This document shows positions 44,818-53,371 of a DNA stretch of 64,000 nucleotides, piece by piece. Source of the stretch: JAGWBD01 sp965197455 (GTDB taxonomy: Bacteria > Chloroflexota > Anaerolineae > Aggregatilineales > Phototrophicaceae); NCBI GenBank assembly GCA_965197455.1, contig OZ240208.1, positions 2,046,001-2,110,000 on the forward strand, in the 5' to 3' direction. Below the pieces are notes generated by a model. The model did not search any database, was not told the origin of the DNA, and saw only the letters and a program-made list of their open reading frames with translations. A program made the position numbers and the translations under genes. Positions within the stretch are counted from its first letter, which is position 1. Each line of letters starts with the position of its first letter.

Positions 44818-46206
44818 TCACCCGGCCGCGCAGTTGACCCCGCTGAAGCTGGCCTGGCCCTCGTTGACGAAGAGGCCCCAGGCGCCCGCCTCATGATCAT
44901 ACATACGGCAGGTCAGCGCCACCTCGTCGTTGGCATAAATGACCACGACGCTGCCCTCGACCAGCACGCGCAGGTCCAGCTGCTCGCAGTCGTCCAGCGG
45001 CCGCTCGAGGATGAAGGGCTCGTCGCCGGGCCGCGGCCAGCGGTCAAACACCAGGCGCCGCGCCGCCGGCTCCCAGCGCACCTGGTAGTAATGCTCCATC
45101 GCTTCATCCACGCGCAGCAGCAGGCCGCAGGAGCGCGTCTGCTCGTCACAGCGGATGCTGGCCGTCACTGACGCCGTGTGCGGCAACTCCCCCAGGCTGG
45201 CGGCCGAGAAGCCGTCGCTGTTAGCCGCGCGGTAGTCGCCATTGGCCGTGCTCCAGGTGCCGCACTGCGGCTCGAATGTCGTCGCCTGCACCTCGCTGAA
45301 ACGCTCCAGCAGCGCCGGCACGGGCTTCACGCCGAGGTCATCAGTAACCTCGTGCACGACCATGTCTCCGCCCCATTCCCACCCGCCGCTGTCCTTCTCG
45401 TCCTCGCGCGTGGGGTCCCAGGCGAAGACGAAACGGCGCTGACCGTCACCGGCCGTCTTGGCGGCGTAGTAGGCGCGCCCGTCGAAGCCGTCGTTGTGCG
45501 GCGCGCGCCACGGCCCGGCCAGCGAATCGCTGACGCGGTAGTGGGTGATGTTGCGTTCGCTGAAGGTGGAATAGACCAGCACCCATTGCCCGTTGTGGCG
45601 GAAGAGATCGGGACATTCGTGCGTGAAATAGAGGCGCGGCGCCCAGAAAGGCGGCTGCACCGTCCACTCCAGCAGGTCGGGCGAGGTCATCAGCGCGAGG
45701 CAGCCGCGCCGATTCACCGGCCCTTCCAGCTCGCGCGCCGCCAGCAGCATCCAGTATTCGCCGGCCTCCTCGTTCCAGAAGGGGAAGGGGTCGCGCCAGT
45801 CGATGGCCTCGTACCAGCGCGGGTCGGCCAGGATGAGCGGGTTACGCTCGTCCTTGTGCCAGCTGCGCAGGTCCTCGCTGGTGGCCAGGCAGACGGTCTG
45901 CGGCTTGTCCCGCCCGGCGAAGCCCGTATAGAACATGTAGAACAGGCCGTCCTTCTCGATGACCGAGCCAGTGAAGCAGCTGATTTCGTCGGCGGAGCCG
46001 GGCACACCACTGGGCCCGATGGCCTCGGGCCATTCCTCCCAGTGCGCCAGATCGCGCGAAACAAGGTGCGCCCAGGGCGTGTGGAAGGCGCCTTCGCGGC
46101 GCGGCGGCAGGGGCGCCTTCAGGTAGAAGGCGTGGTACTGGCCCTGCCAGTAGAAGGGGATGACGTCGCCGACGATGCCGTCCGCCGGCCGGTGAAAGAT
46201 GCTCAT
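44818..46206 (-). CDS. GH32-like glycoside hydrolase with canonical RDP and ECPD motifs
   Basis: This 462-residue protein is distinct from the five-copy array. The N-terminal propeller starts GIVGDVIPFYWQGQYHAFYL, where the usual NDPNG is replaced but an Asp remains. The second motif is intact, AIDWRDPFPFWNEEAG, as is the acid/base motif FTHECPDLFRHNG. The C-terminal sandwich has LDLRVLVEGSVVVIYANDEVALTCRMYD. It has no signal peptide. It lies between the permeases and the chaperonin, fitting hydrolysis of what the ABC system imports. Specificity unknown. Confidence 0.85.
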   Translation of the reverse strand: MSIFHRPADGIVGDVIPFYWQGQYHAFYLKAPLPPRREGAFHTPWAHLVSRDLAHWEEWPEAIGPSGVPGSADEISCFTGSVIEKDGLFYMFYTGFAGRDKPQTVCLATSEDLRSWHKDERNPLILADPRWYEAIDWRDPFPFWNEEAGEYWMLLAARELEGPVNRRGCLALMTSPDLLEWTVQPPFWAPRLYFTHECPDLFRHNGQWVLVYSTFSERNITHYRVSDSLAGPWRAPHNDGFDGRAYYAAKTAGDGQRRFVFAWDPTREDEKDSGGWEWGGDMVVHEVTDDLGVKPVPALLERFSEVQATTFEPQCGTWSTANGDYRAANSDGFSAASLGELPHTASVTASIRCDEQTRSCGLLLRVDEAMEHYYQVRWEPAARRLVFDRWPRPGDEPFILERPLDDCEQLDLRVLVEGSVVVIYANDEVALTCRMYDHEAGAWGLFVNEGQASFSGVNCAAG

Positions 46207-46230
46207 GGCTGCCTCCCCCTGACGCAGCGC

Positions 46231-46923
46231 TCAACCCCGGATGCCGCCGCCCGCCCGTCCCTGCGACAAACGACGCAGGCCGAAAAGACAAACGACCGGG
46301 AGCGGCGCAATGCCGACAAGTATGCCAGCAACGTCGCCATTGCGCCAGTCCCGCGCCGCTGCGAAGAAGTCAACCATGCTGCCCGGCGCGAAATCGATCG
46401 CCCTGAAGGCGAAATGGGGGGACAGGAACTCGTGGACAGCGTCGAAGACAGCCCGGCTGACGAACATTGCCAGCAGGGTAATGGCGAGCGTCGTCATGGG
46501 CAGGGCCACGCGACAAAAGCCCTGCCACGGGCCGGCGCCCTCGAGCAGCGCGGCCTCCTCGTATTCGACCGGGATGTGGCGAAAGCACTGGCGCAGCAGA
46601 AGCACGCCAAGGGCCAGGTGCAGGCGTATATGATGGCTGCCCACAATCCGCCAGGCGAGCTGGCCCTGCAGCGTTTCGGCCTGGCCCCCGCCCGGACTGG
46701 ATGACACAAGCAGCGATGGCAGGATCATTAGATCCGGCATGAGCAACAGGGCCAGCGCCGCCCAGAGGAATGGGCTGCGCCAGCGGAAGCGCATGCGCGC
46801 GCAGGCGTGGCCCGCCAACGCGCACGTGGCCAAAATGCCGACCACGACCAACAACGCGTAGCAATGAGCCAGCGCGACGACCCGGAGCTCCTCCGGGGAC
46901 CAGCCGGGCGTTCCCCCGTTCAT
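46231..46923 (-). CDS. ABC sugar permease, MalG-like, short and degenerate
   Basis: This 230-residue inner-membrane protein aligns with the paralogue at 47951-48832 only from that protein's second TM onward; the first TM and periplasmic stretch (about 60 residues) are missing. The EAA loop is EYEEAALLEGAGPWQGFCRVALPM, with Glu for the usual Asp of DGA. The segment SSSPGGGQAETLQGQ replaces part of the usual interhelical region. It may be a degrading duplicate or a specialised short permease. It overlaps the partner permease by 4 nt (ATGA). Confidence 0.75.
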   Translation of the reverse strand: MNGGTPGWSPEELRVVALAHCYALLVVVGILATCALAGHACARMRFRWRSPFLWAALALLLMPDLMILPSLLVSSSPGGGQAETLQGQLAWRIVGSHHIRLHLALGVLLLRQCFRHIPVEYEEAALLEGAGPWQGFCRVALPMTTLAITLLAMFVSRAVFDAVHEFLSPHFAFRAIDFAPGSMVDFFAAARDWRNGDVAGILVGIAPLPVVCLFGLRRLSQGRAGGGIRG

Positions 46924-47912
46924 GGCATGCGAGTCGCCTGATTGAGCCAGCCCTTGCCGACCAGCCAGCGGCCGCCGCTGTTGGCCAGCAGCGCGGCCGA
47001 CAGTGCGACGATGCCAAAGCTCGCGACAGCGATTGCGGCTGCGTAGCCGAACAAATGCTCCCTGAAGGACACCTCAATCAGGTAAATCAGGCCCGCGCTC
47101 CTGCCTTCGCCCAGGCTGCCAGACAGCATGATCTGCGGTTGGTCAAGGATCTGCATGGCGCGGATGAGGTCTGTCACCGTGGCGAAGAGGATCGTTGGAC
47201 TGATCAGCGGCAGCGTCACGGTCCACAGGCGCCGCCAGGCCGCCACCCCGTCGACGCGGGCCGCATCCAGCACGTCCTGAGGGAGAGTGAGCGCGCCGTA
47301 GAGATAGACGCAAAAGGTGAAGCCCGCGAATTCCCGCACGGCATTGAGGATCGTGGCCCAGTACACAATCGTGCCGGCGATGCGCCAGCGTTCCTCGAAC
47401 GCGAGCCGGGAGAAGTGCTCGACGTCGAGCAGGGACATGTGGAAACTGGCGGCACTGAACCCGGGATTGAAGCGATGGTACAGGAAAACGCCGGCTACGC
47501 CGCCGATCGCCAGCAACAGGGCGCCGCGCGGACTCCGGGCGAAGCGCCGGCAGAGCCTGGCCGCGCCCAGGGCCAGAAACAGTGCCAGCGCCTGGGTGAT
47601 GGCTACCGTGCTCACCAGTTGCAGAAAGGTGGAGCCGGCGATGACCGGCATGAGCGGGTTGCCCGTCAGTCGCACGTAGTTGGCCAGGCCAGTGAACTCC
47701 AGCGGCTTCCAGGTATACCAACGGTGCAGACTGATCCCCACCGTGTCGAACGTGGGAGCAAGCACGAAGAACAGCAGAAAAAGGAAGAGCGGCAACAGGA
47801 AGAGCGCCGCCAGCAGGTCGCGGCGGCGCTGCAGGCCGGCCAGGCTGTCCGCCCGCAGGCGTCCGGGACGCCGGCCCCGACGCCCGCGGGCTGCCAACGG
47901 TTTACAAATCAT
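46920..47912 (-). CDS. ABC sugar permease, MalF-like (second pair)
   Basis: This 330-residue multi-pass protein with an Arg-rich start (KPLAARGRRGRRPGRL) then has TM segments such as LLAALFLLPLFLFLLFFV. The EAA loop DAARVDGVAAWRRLWTVTLPLISPT is nearly the same as that of the other MalF (48844-49797), as is ATVTDLIRAMQILDQPQIM, so the two pairs are related by duplication. The middle (GALLLAIGGVAGVFLYHRFNPGF) is diverged. The ATG at 47912 was chosen because the long upstream frame is the shadow of the next gene. Confidence 0.85.
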   Translation of the reverse strand: MICKPLAARGRRGRRPGRLRADSLAGLQRRRDLLAALFLLPLFLFLLFFVLAPTFDTVGISLHRWYTWKPLEFTGLANYVRLTGNPLMPVIAGSTFLQLVSTVAITQALALFLALGAARLCRRFARSPRGALLLAIGGVAGVFLYHRFNPGFSAASFHMSLLDVEHFSRLAFEERWRIAGTIVYWATILNAVREFAGFTFCVYLYGALTLPQDVLDAARVDGVAAWRRLWTVTLPLISPTILFATVTDLIRAMQILDQPQIMLSGSLGEGRSAGLIYLIEVSFREHLFGYAAAIAVASFGIVALSAALLANSGGRWLVGKGWLNQATRMP

Positions 47913-47950
47913 GAAAGGCCCCGCACGCCATACGGCGGGAGCCCCGCGGC

Positions 47951-48832
47951 TCAGCCCTTGATGCCGCCCATCATCAGGCCTTCCAGCAGATAGCGCTGGC
48001 CGAAGATGTAGACCACGATGACCGGGATCACGCTCAGCACAATGCCGGCAAAAACGACCGAAATACTGCCGGTTGACCATTCGCCCTGCAGTTCGACGAT
48101 GCCCATCGTGATCGGCATGGAGTGCTGCGAGTTAATGAAGACCAGCGGCGTGAAGTAGTCGTTCCAGCGACCGTTGAAGGTCAGGATGCTGAGGATCGCG
48201 ATGCCCGGCGCGGCCAGCGGCAGGTAGATACGATAGAAAATCTGCCACTGGTTGGCGCCGTCAATCAGCGCCGACTCCTCATAATCGGCCGGCACCTGGC
48301 GGAAGTACTGGCGCAGCAGGAAGGTGCCGAAGGCCGTGAACAGCGAAGGGATGATCAGCGACCAGATGGTGTTAACCAGGTTCAGGTATTTCACGCCCAT
48401 CAGAATGTAGACCGGGATGATGGTCATCTGACCCGGCACCATCATCGTCGAGAGCACCACCCAGAACAGCGCGTCGCGGCCGCGGAACTGCAGGCGCGCA
48501 AAGGCGTAGCCCGCCAGCGCGGACGTCACCGCCACCCCCACGACGGCGCCGCCGGCGTACATGAAGCTGTTCTTGGTCATGTTCAGGAAGGGGATGGAAT
48601 CGAAGACGTCCTGATAGTTGCTGAAATCAAAGTCGAAATGTATCCACACCGGCGGCACAGTGAAGGAATCCCGCAGCGTGCGGAAGGAGGTCGCGATCAC
48701 CCACATCAGCGGCATCAGTGTCAATATGCCGATGGCAATCAGGAAGGCCATCTGGAGCCAGTGGCCCCATGGCCTGTCCAGCGGGTTGACGGTGTGCCGT
48801 TCTATGATGGGAGTCGTGGATGTGCTGGTCAT
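47951..48832 (-). CDS. ABC sugar permease, MalG-like (carbohydrate uptake CUT1)
   Basis: This is a 293-residue, six-TM permease of the CUT1 family with the complete N-terminal TM (LQMAFLIAIGILTLMPLMWVI), the EAA loop DYEESALIDGANQWQIFYRIYLPLAAPG and the C-terminal YLLEGLMMGGIKG. It forms the membrane channel with the MalF partner. The ATG at 48832 lies 11 bp after the stop of that gene; a longer frame upstream is a shadow. No nucleotide-binding subunit is encoded in the window. Confidence 0.92.
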   Translation of the reverse strand: MTSTSTTPIIERHTVNPLDRPWGHWLQMAFLIAIGILTLMPLMWVIATSFRTLRDSFTVPPVWIHFDFDFSNYQDVFDSIPFLNMTKNSFMYAGGAVVGVAVTSALAGYAFARLQFRGRDALFWVVLSTMMVPGQMTIIPVYILMGVKYLNLVNTIWSLIIPSLFTAFGTFLLRQYFRQVPADYEESALIDGANQWQIFYRIYLPLAAPGIAILSILTFNGRWNDYFTPLVFINSQHSMPITMGIVELQGEWSTGSISVVFAGIVLSVIPVIVVYIFGQRYLLEGLMMGGIKG

Positions 48833-48843
48833 TTGGCTGCCCC

Positions 48844-49797
48844 CTACCCGTAAAAGACCCAGCGCCGGCTGAGCAGAAACTGGAGACCGGTGACGATCAG
48901 GATGGCGACGAACAGGGTGATGGCGATCGAGGAGCCGTAGCCGAACTCCTGTTCCTTGAAGGCCACCTCGTACATGTACATCACGGCCGTGCGGCTGCCA
49001 TCGCCCGGTCCGCCGCGCGTCATGATCTGGGGTTCGTCGAAAATCTGCATGGCGCGGATGACGTCGGTCACCGTGGCGAAGAGGATGGTTGGACTGATCA
49101 TCGGCAGCGTCACCGTCCACAGACGACGCCAGCCCTGGGCTCCGTCCACGTCGGCCGCGTCCAGAACCTCCCGCGGGATATTGGTGACCCCGCCGAGATA
49201 AATGATGAAAGTAAAGCCCAGATGCTTCCAGACGGCGGTGATGATGATGGTCCACATCACCGTTTTGGCGGACGTCATCCAGGGCACGCGCTCGATTCCC
49301 AGCAGGCCCAGGTAATAGTTGACGGGGCCGAACTCGCGCTGGAAGAGATAGGACAGCGTCACCCCGACGGCCGCGCCGGACATCAGCACCGGCAGGAACC
49401 AGGAGGTGCGCAGGAAGTAGGCGAGTTTACGGTTGCGTATATTGGTGACGCCCAGCGCCAGCACCACGGCCAGCACCTGGGTGATGACTACCGTGCCCAC
49501 CACCAGCATCATGGTGTTGCCATAAATGCCGGGCAGACGTGAATCCGTCAGCAGGCGCTGGAAGTTGGCGATGCCGGTGGGATCCGGCGGTTTGAAAATG
49601 TTCCAGCGATAAAAGCTGAGGCCAAAGGAAACAAGCATCGGGCCGACGACGAAGACTGCCAGGCCGATGAAAGTCGGTAGCAAAAACAAATAACCGAGGA
49701 TGGCGCGCTGGCGCTGCACCCCCTCGAAGGTGTCCGCCCGGAACCAGCCGAGCAGGCTGCCCCGTCGCTCTCTGGTTTCAATGGTCTCGCTGGCCAT
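48844..49797 (-). CDS. ABC sugar permease, MalF-like (carbohydrate uptake CUT1)
   Basis: This 317-residue permease begins MASETIETRERRGSLLGWF, with TMs including LGYLFLLPTFIGLAVFVVG and the EAA loop DAADVDGAQGWRRLWTVTLPMISPT. Partner of the following MalG-like protein. Start ATG at 49797 with AGGA upstream. It follows the last solute-binding protein gene by 84 bp, and that gap holds a stem-loop (49822-49847), the classic malE-malF arrangement in which a hairpin keeps more binding protein than permease. Confidence 0.92.
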   Translation of the reverse strand: MASETIETRERRGSLLGWFRADTFEGVQRQRAILGYLFLLPTFIGLAVFVVGPMLVSFGLSFYRWNIFKPPDPTGIANFQRLLTDSRLPGIYGNTMMLVVGTVVITQVLAVVLALGVTNIRNRKLAYFLRTSWFLPVLMSGAAVGVTLSYLFQREFGPVNYYLGLLGIERVPWMTSAKTVMWTIIITAVWKHLGFTFIIYLGGVTNIPREVLDAADVDGAQGWRRLWTVTLPMISPTILFATVTDVIRAMQIFDEPQIMTRGGPGDGSRTAVMYMYEVAFKEQEFGYGSSIAITLFVAILIVTGLQFLLSRRWVFYG

Positions 49798-49821
49798 AAA
49801 TGTATCCTGTTGGTTTGTGTG

Positions 49822-49847
49822 AGGGGGAGCCACAAGCGGCTCCCCCT
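49822..49847 (-). terminator. Stem-loop between binding protein a and the permeases
   Basis: AGGGGGAGCC / GGCTCCCCCT, 10-bp stem, 6-nt loop, with no T tract on the downstream side. It is probably an mRNA-stabilising or partially terminating hairpin. Confidence 0.65.
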
Positions 49848-49881
49848 GGTTGCGTAGCGACCTCTGGTGCGGCCGCGCGGG

Positions 49882-51267
49882 TTAGCTGGTGCGGGCGTAG
49901 AGCGCTTCCATTTCCGCCTGCGCCTGGTCCATCGCTGCCTGCGCCGACATCTCGCCGGAGACGGCCAGGCCAGTGAAGCGGGTATAGATGTTGGTAATGG
50001 CGTTGGCCTGCGGCGGCGCCGGGATCGGGCCGGTGTCGGGACGATCCAGCGTATCGTAGAAAACCTTCCAGTTGGGCGGGCCGGAGATGGAGTAGGTTTC
50101 CTCGGACGCGATCGAACGGCGCGCCGGCGTAGTGGTCGGTACCGGCCGGTAACGATTGTCCACGTACAGCTGGACTTCACGCCTGATGGAGAACTTGAAC
50201 AGCTCCCACATGTGGTCAGGGTTGGGGCTGCCGGTGAAAAGCCAGTTGCCGCCAACGCCCAGCTGATGACGCTGCGTCTTCCAGGCCGGCCAGAACTGGA
50301 CGTCGAAGGCACCATACTCCATGCCGTCGTTGTGCAGACCACCGGCCCAGAAGCCGCCGGCGGGCGTCATGCCCAGCCTGTCGGAGATGAACAGGCCCGT
50401 CAGCGATCTGCCGCCGCCCATCTCGATGCCCGGCGCCAGTCCGTCGGTGGTCAGCGAAACGACAAACTCCAGCGCCTCGACCACGCCAGGATGGTTGGCC
50501 TGCGGCGCCGGCCAGCGGAAACCGCCGCCGCGATGCGCGACCGTGTCGTTTTCCGAGTAGAAGGTCTCCCAGAACCACTCGCCGCCCGGCGCGCGCTCCT
50601 CGACCAGGATGTTGCTGTCGTTGACGAAGTACCACATGCCCCAGCCGCCCCAGAGGCGATTGACCCAGTTGTAGCCGAAGGTCTCCTCGCCGCCGACGTT
50701 GGTCAGGGCTTTGGCGTATTCGTGGAAATCGTCCTTGGTCCAGTCCGCCGGCGGCATCTCAAGGCCGACCTTGTTCAAAAGGTTGACGTTTAAATACAGG
50801 TTGGGCGCGTTGCAGGCCTCGGGCAACTCGTAGAGGTCGCCCTCCACCAGCATGGTCTCGGGCAGGATCGGCGCCACGTCGTCAAAGAACTCCTGCAGCT
50901 CATCCGCGTCATCCAGCACACGCTCGGTCAGTGACGCGGCCACCCCCTGGCCGGCGTAGACCTGGGTGGCCTCGGTCGCGGCGTAGCCGCCATCGAAAGG
51001 CTGGCCGGAGGCCAGTTGCGAAAGCATCTTGCTGGCGACTTCCTCGTGGTCGATGCCGGTGATGTTGATGAACTCCACTTCGACCGGGACAGCGGCCTGT
51101 TCGTTGTAAGCATCGACGATCGGCGACCAGCGCGCCTCGTTCTGTTGCCAGCGGATCAGGATGGCATCCTGCGCGGGAGCCGCGGCAGGCGCCAGGCCCG
51201 CCACCAGGCCGACCGCGCCGGCGGCCGTGCCCTTCAGCATGTCACGACGACTCAGTTTGTTGCTCAT
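49882..51267 (-). CDS. Tat-exported ABC sugar-binding protein, array copy a
   Basis: This 461-residue extracellular solute-binding protein (family 1) has a twin-arginine signal, NKLSRRDMLKGTAAGAV, ending in APAAAPAQD with AxA cleavage and no lipobox Cys. The mature part has WQQNEARWSPIVDAYN, FINITGIDHEEVASKMLSQL, WTKDDFHEYAKAL and the ligand-binding region WFWETFYSENDTVAHRGGGFRWP. It is the copy nearest to the permeases. The sequence upstream has three 9-bp repeats beside the Shine-Dalgarno. Confidence 0.93.
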   Translation of the reverse strand: MSNKLSRRDMLKGTAAGAVGLVAGLAPAAAPAQDAILIRWQQNEARWSPIVDAYNEQAAVPVEVEFINITGIDHEEVASKMLSQLASGQPFDGGYAATEATQVYAGQGVAASLTERVLDDADELQEFFDDVAPILPETMLVEGDLYELPEACNAPNLYLNVNLLNKVGLEMPPADWTKDDFHEYAKALTNVGGEETFGYNWVNRLWGGWGMWYFVNDSNILVEERAPGGEWFWETFYSENDTVAHRGGGFRWPAPQANHPGVVEALEFVVSLTTDGLAPGIEMGGGRSLTGLFISDRLGMTPAGGFWAGGLHNDGMEYGAFDVQFWPAWKTQRHQLGVGGNWLFTGSPNPDHMWELFKFSIRREVQLYVDNRYRPVPTTTPARRSIASEETYSISGPPNWKVFYDTLDRPDTGPIPAPPQANAITNIYTRFTGLAVSGEMSAQAAMDQAQAEMEALYARTS

Positions 51268-51449
51268 TTTCTCTCCTTCTAACCCTTCTAACCCTTCTAA
51301 CCATTCTTTCGACACAGGTGCGATCAAACCGCTGTGTTGCTTCGCTTTCGTCTGGCGCACCTTCCCCGATAGTTCTTCACAATTGCGAAGCGTAGCATAA
51401 CAAGCCAGCCCGCGTTATGCAAACCTTCATGCAGATCCATTTGGACTGA
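51268..51449 (-). promoter_or_regulatory. Upstream region of copy a
   Basis: An extended -10, TGTTATGCT, reads on the minus strand at about 51402-51394. Three direct copies of GTTAGAAGG lie at 51301-51275, just before the AGGAG at the start. The rest is a conserved leader of about 100 nt with GAAGAACTATCGGGGAAGGTGC, here quoted only in part as GAAGAACTATCGGGG. Confidence 0.5.
51275..51301 (-). repeat. Three 9-bp direct repeats before the start of copy a
   Basis: The unit GTTAGAAGG occurs three times in tandem next to the ribosome-binding site. Copy b has one related GGTTATAG only. Repeat number could change the spacing of regulatory elements. Confidence 0.7.
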
Positions 51450-51557
51450 ATGCTGTCCCGCATCCCGCTGCATTCACGCGCGCGCACAATGATGGCCGCA
51501 ACCCGGACCCTGCTGTCCCTTGCGCTGGTCTTGCCGGCTATCGCCTGGTCTGGTTGA
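51450..51557 (+). pseudogene. Relic of vanZ-like 5' end in spacer a/b
   Basis: A 35-codon frame begins MLSRIPLHSRARTMMAATRT and aligns with the first residues of the intact vanZ-like protein (MLSRAPLHSSLRTTLAVAWT). It ends 8 bp before the stem-loop of copy b. It could be a small exported peptide, but the sister relics have lost length and frame. Confidence 0.55.
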
Positions 51558-51565
51558 TTTGTGTG

Positions 51566-51591
51566 AGGGGGAGCCGCGAACGGCTCCCCCT
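51566..51591 (-). terminator. Stem-loop after binding protein b
   Basis: AGGGGGAGCCG / CGGCTCCCCCT with a CGAA tetraloop. At 11 bp it is the strongest of the seven copies. Confidence 0.65.
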
Positions 51592-51625
51592 GCTTGCGCA
51601 CGATCCGCCGTAGCGGACGTGAGAA

Positions 51626-53023
51626 CTAGCGGGTGCGGGCGAAGAGCGTTTCCAGCTCCGCCTGCGCCTGGTCCATCGCCTCCTGCGGCGACATCTCGCC
51701 GGAGAGGGCCAGACCGGTGAAACGCGTGTGAATGTTGGTGACGGCGTTGGCTTCCGGCGGCGCCGGGATCGGGCCCGTGTCCGGGCGATCCAGCGTGTCG
51801 TAGAAGACACGCCAGTTGGCCGGACCGCTGGGCGCGTAGGACTCTTCGCTGGCCATCGAACGACGCACCGGCGTGGTCCTCATCAAGGGGCGGAAACGGT
51901 CCTTGAGGCTGAGCATCTGCTCCCGCTTGACGGAGAACTTGAGCAGGTTCCACATGGCATCGGGGTTGGGGCTGCCGGTGAAAATCCAGTTGCCGCCGAC
52001 GCCCAACTGGTGCCGCTGGGATTTCCACTGCGGCCAGAACTGCACGTCGAAGGTGCCCTTCTCCATGCCGGCATTGATCAGACCGCCGGCCCAGAAACCG
52101 CCCGCGGGCGTCATCGCCAGTTTGTCAGAGACATAGAGACCCTGCAGCGAGGAACCGCCGCCCATCTCGATGCCCGGGCTGATGCCCTCGCTCACCAGCG
52201 AGGTGACGTATTCCAGCGCCTCGACCGTGTTGGGGTGGTTGGCGCTGGGCTCCGGCCAACGCCAGCCGCCGCCGCGATGCGCGACCGTGTCGTTGTCCGA
52301 GTAGAAGGTGTCCCACAGCCATTCGCCGCCCGGCGCGCGCTCCTCGGTCAGGAAGTTGCTGTCGTTGACGAAATACCACGGGCCCCAGCTGCCCCAGAGA
52401 CGGTTCGTCCAGGCGTAGCCGAAGGTTTCCTGACCACCTGCGTTGGTGGTGGCCACGGCGTACTCGTGGAAGTCGTCCTTGGTCCAGTCCGCCGGCGGCG
52501 TTTCAAGGCCCGCCAGTTCCAGCACGTTCAGGTTGAAGTACATGTTGGGCGCGTTGCAACCATCCGGCAGCTGGTAGAGGTCGCCCTCCCACATCATGAC
52601 CTCTGGCAGAATCGGCGCCATGTCCGCGAAGTATTCGGCCAACTCGTCGGCGGCGTCCTTCACGCGGTCGGTGAGCGACGCGGCGACGCCCTGGCCGGCG
52701 TAAAGCACCGTGGCCTCGGTCGCGGCGTAACCCGCGTCCAGCGGCTGACCGGCGGCCAGCAGATTGAGAATCTTCGAGGCCCTTTCCTCGTGGTCGATGC
52801 CGGTGATGTTGAGGAACTCGATCTCCACCGGCGTATCGGCGATCTCGTTGTAATTGTTGACGACCGGCGTCCAGCGCGTCTCGTTCTGTTGCCAGCGCAT
52901 CTGGATGACATCCTGCGACGGCGCCGAGGCCAGGGTCGCGGCAGGCGCAAGACCCGCAGCCAGCCCGACCGCGCCGGCGGCCGTGCCCTTCAGCATGTCA
53001 CGACGACTCAGATTGTTGCTCAT
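51626..53023 (-). CDS. Tat-exported ABC sugar-binding protein, array copy b
   Basis: This 465-residue protein starts NNLSRRDMLKG, a Tat signal with AxA cleavage near TLASAPSQD. The mature part: FLNITGIDHEERASKILNLL, MYFNLNVLELAGLETPP, WTKDDFHEYAVATTNAGG, WLWDTFYSDNDTVAHRGGGWRWP and IEMGGGSSLQGLYVSDKL. It pairs with copy a by its spacer type (promoter TGTTATGCT, leader and relic alike). The start at 53023 has GAGGAGAG upstream. Confidence 0.93.
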   Translation of the reverse strand: MSNNLSRRDMLKGTAAGAVGLAAGLAPAATLASAPSQDVIQMRWQQNETRWTPVVNNYNEIADTPVEIEFLNITGIDHEERASKILNLLAAGQPLDAGYAATEATVLYAGQGVAASLTDRVKDAADELAEYFADMAPILPEVMMWEGDLYQLPDGCNAPNMYFNLNVLELAGLETPPADWTKDDFHEYAVATTNAGGQETFGYAWTNRLWGSWGPWYFVNDSNFLTEERAPGGEWLWDTFYSDNDTVAHRGGGWRWPEPSANHPNTVEALEYVTSLVSEGISPGIEMGGGSSLQGLYVSDKLAMTPAGGFWAGGLINAGMEKGTFDVQFWPQWKSQRHQLGVGGNWIFTGSPNPDAMWNLLKFSVKREQMLSLKDRFRPLMRTTPVRRSMASEESYAPSGPANWRVFYDTLDRPDTGPIPAPPEANAVTNIHTRFTGLALSGEMSPQEAMDQAQAELETLFARTR

Positions 53024-53186
53024 TTTCTCTCCTCTATAACCTTTCTTGCGACACAGGTACGGCCAAACCACTGTGTTTCTTCGCTCTCGTCCGGCGCACC
53101 TCCCCGATAGTTCTTCACAATTGCGAAGCGTAGCATAACAAGCTCGCCCCCGTTGCGCAAGTTTGCCAGCGGGCATATTGGACTGC
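53024..53186 (-). promoter_or_regulatory. Upstream region of copy b
   Basis: An extended -10 TGTTATGCT at about 53140-53132 on the minus strand is identical with that of copy a, with the same 30-bp neighbourhood (GCTACGCTTCGCAATTGTGA). A leader of about 110 nt follows. Confidence 0.5.
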
Positions 53187-53264
53187 ATGCTGTCGCGCAT
53201 CCCGCTGCTCTCACCCGCGCGCGACTCTCGCTGGCGCAAGGACGCTGCTCCTGCCCTGCGCTGA
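53187..53264 (+). pseudogene. Relic of vanZ-like 5' end in spacer b/c
   Basis: The frame MLSRIPLLSPARDSRWRKDA stops after 25 codons. The sequence beyond the stop (CTTGCTCCTGG) still resembles relics d and e, so the frame is broken. Confidence 0.6.
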
Positions 53265-53309
53265 TCCTGCCGGCGACAGCTTGCTCCTGGTTTGTTCCTG
53301 TTAATGTGA

Positions 53310-53335
53310 AGGGGGAGCCATGACCGGCTCCCCCT
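53310..53335 (-). terminator. Stem-loop after binding protein c
   Basis: AGGGGGAGCC-ATGACC-GGCTCCCCCT. Confidence 0.65.
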
Positions 53336-53371
53336 GTTGTTGCACGATCCGCCGCAGCGGCCGTGCCGTAC

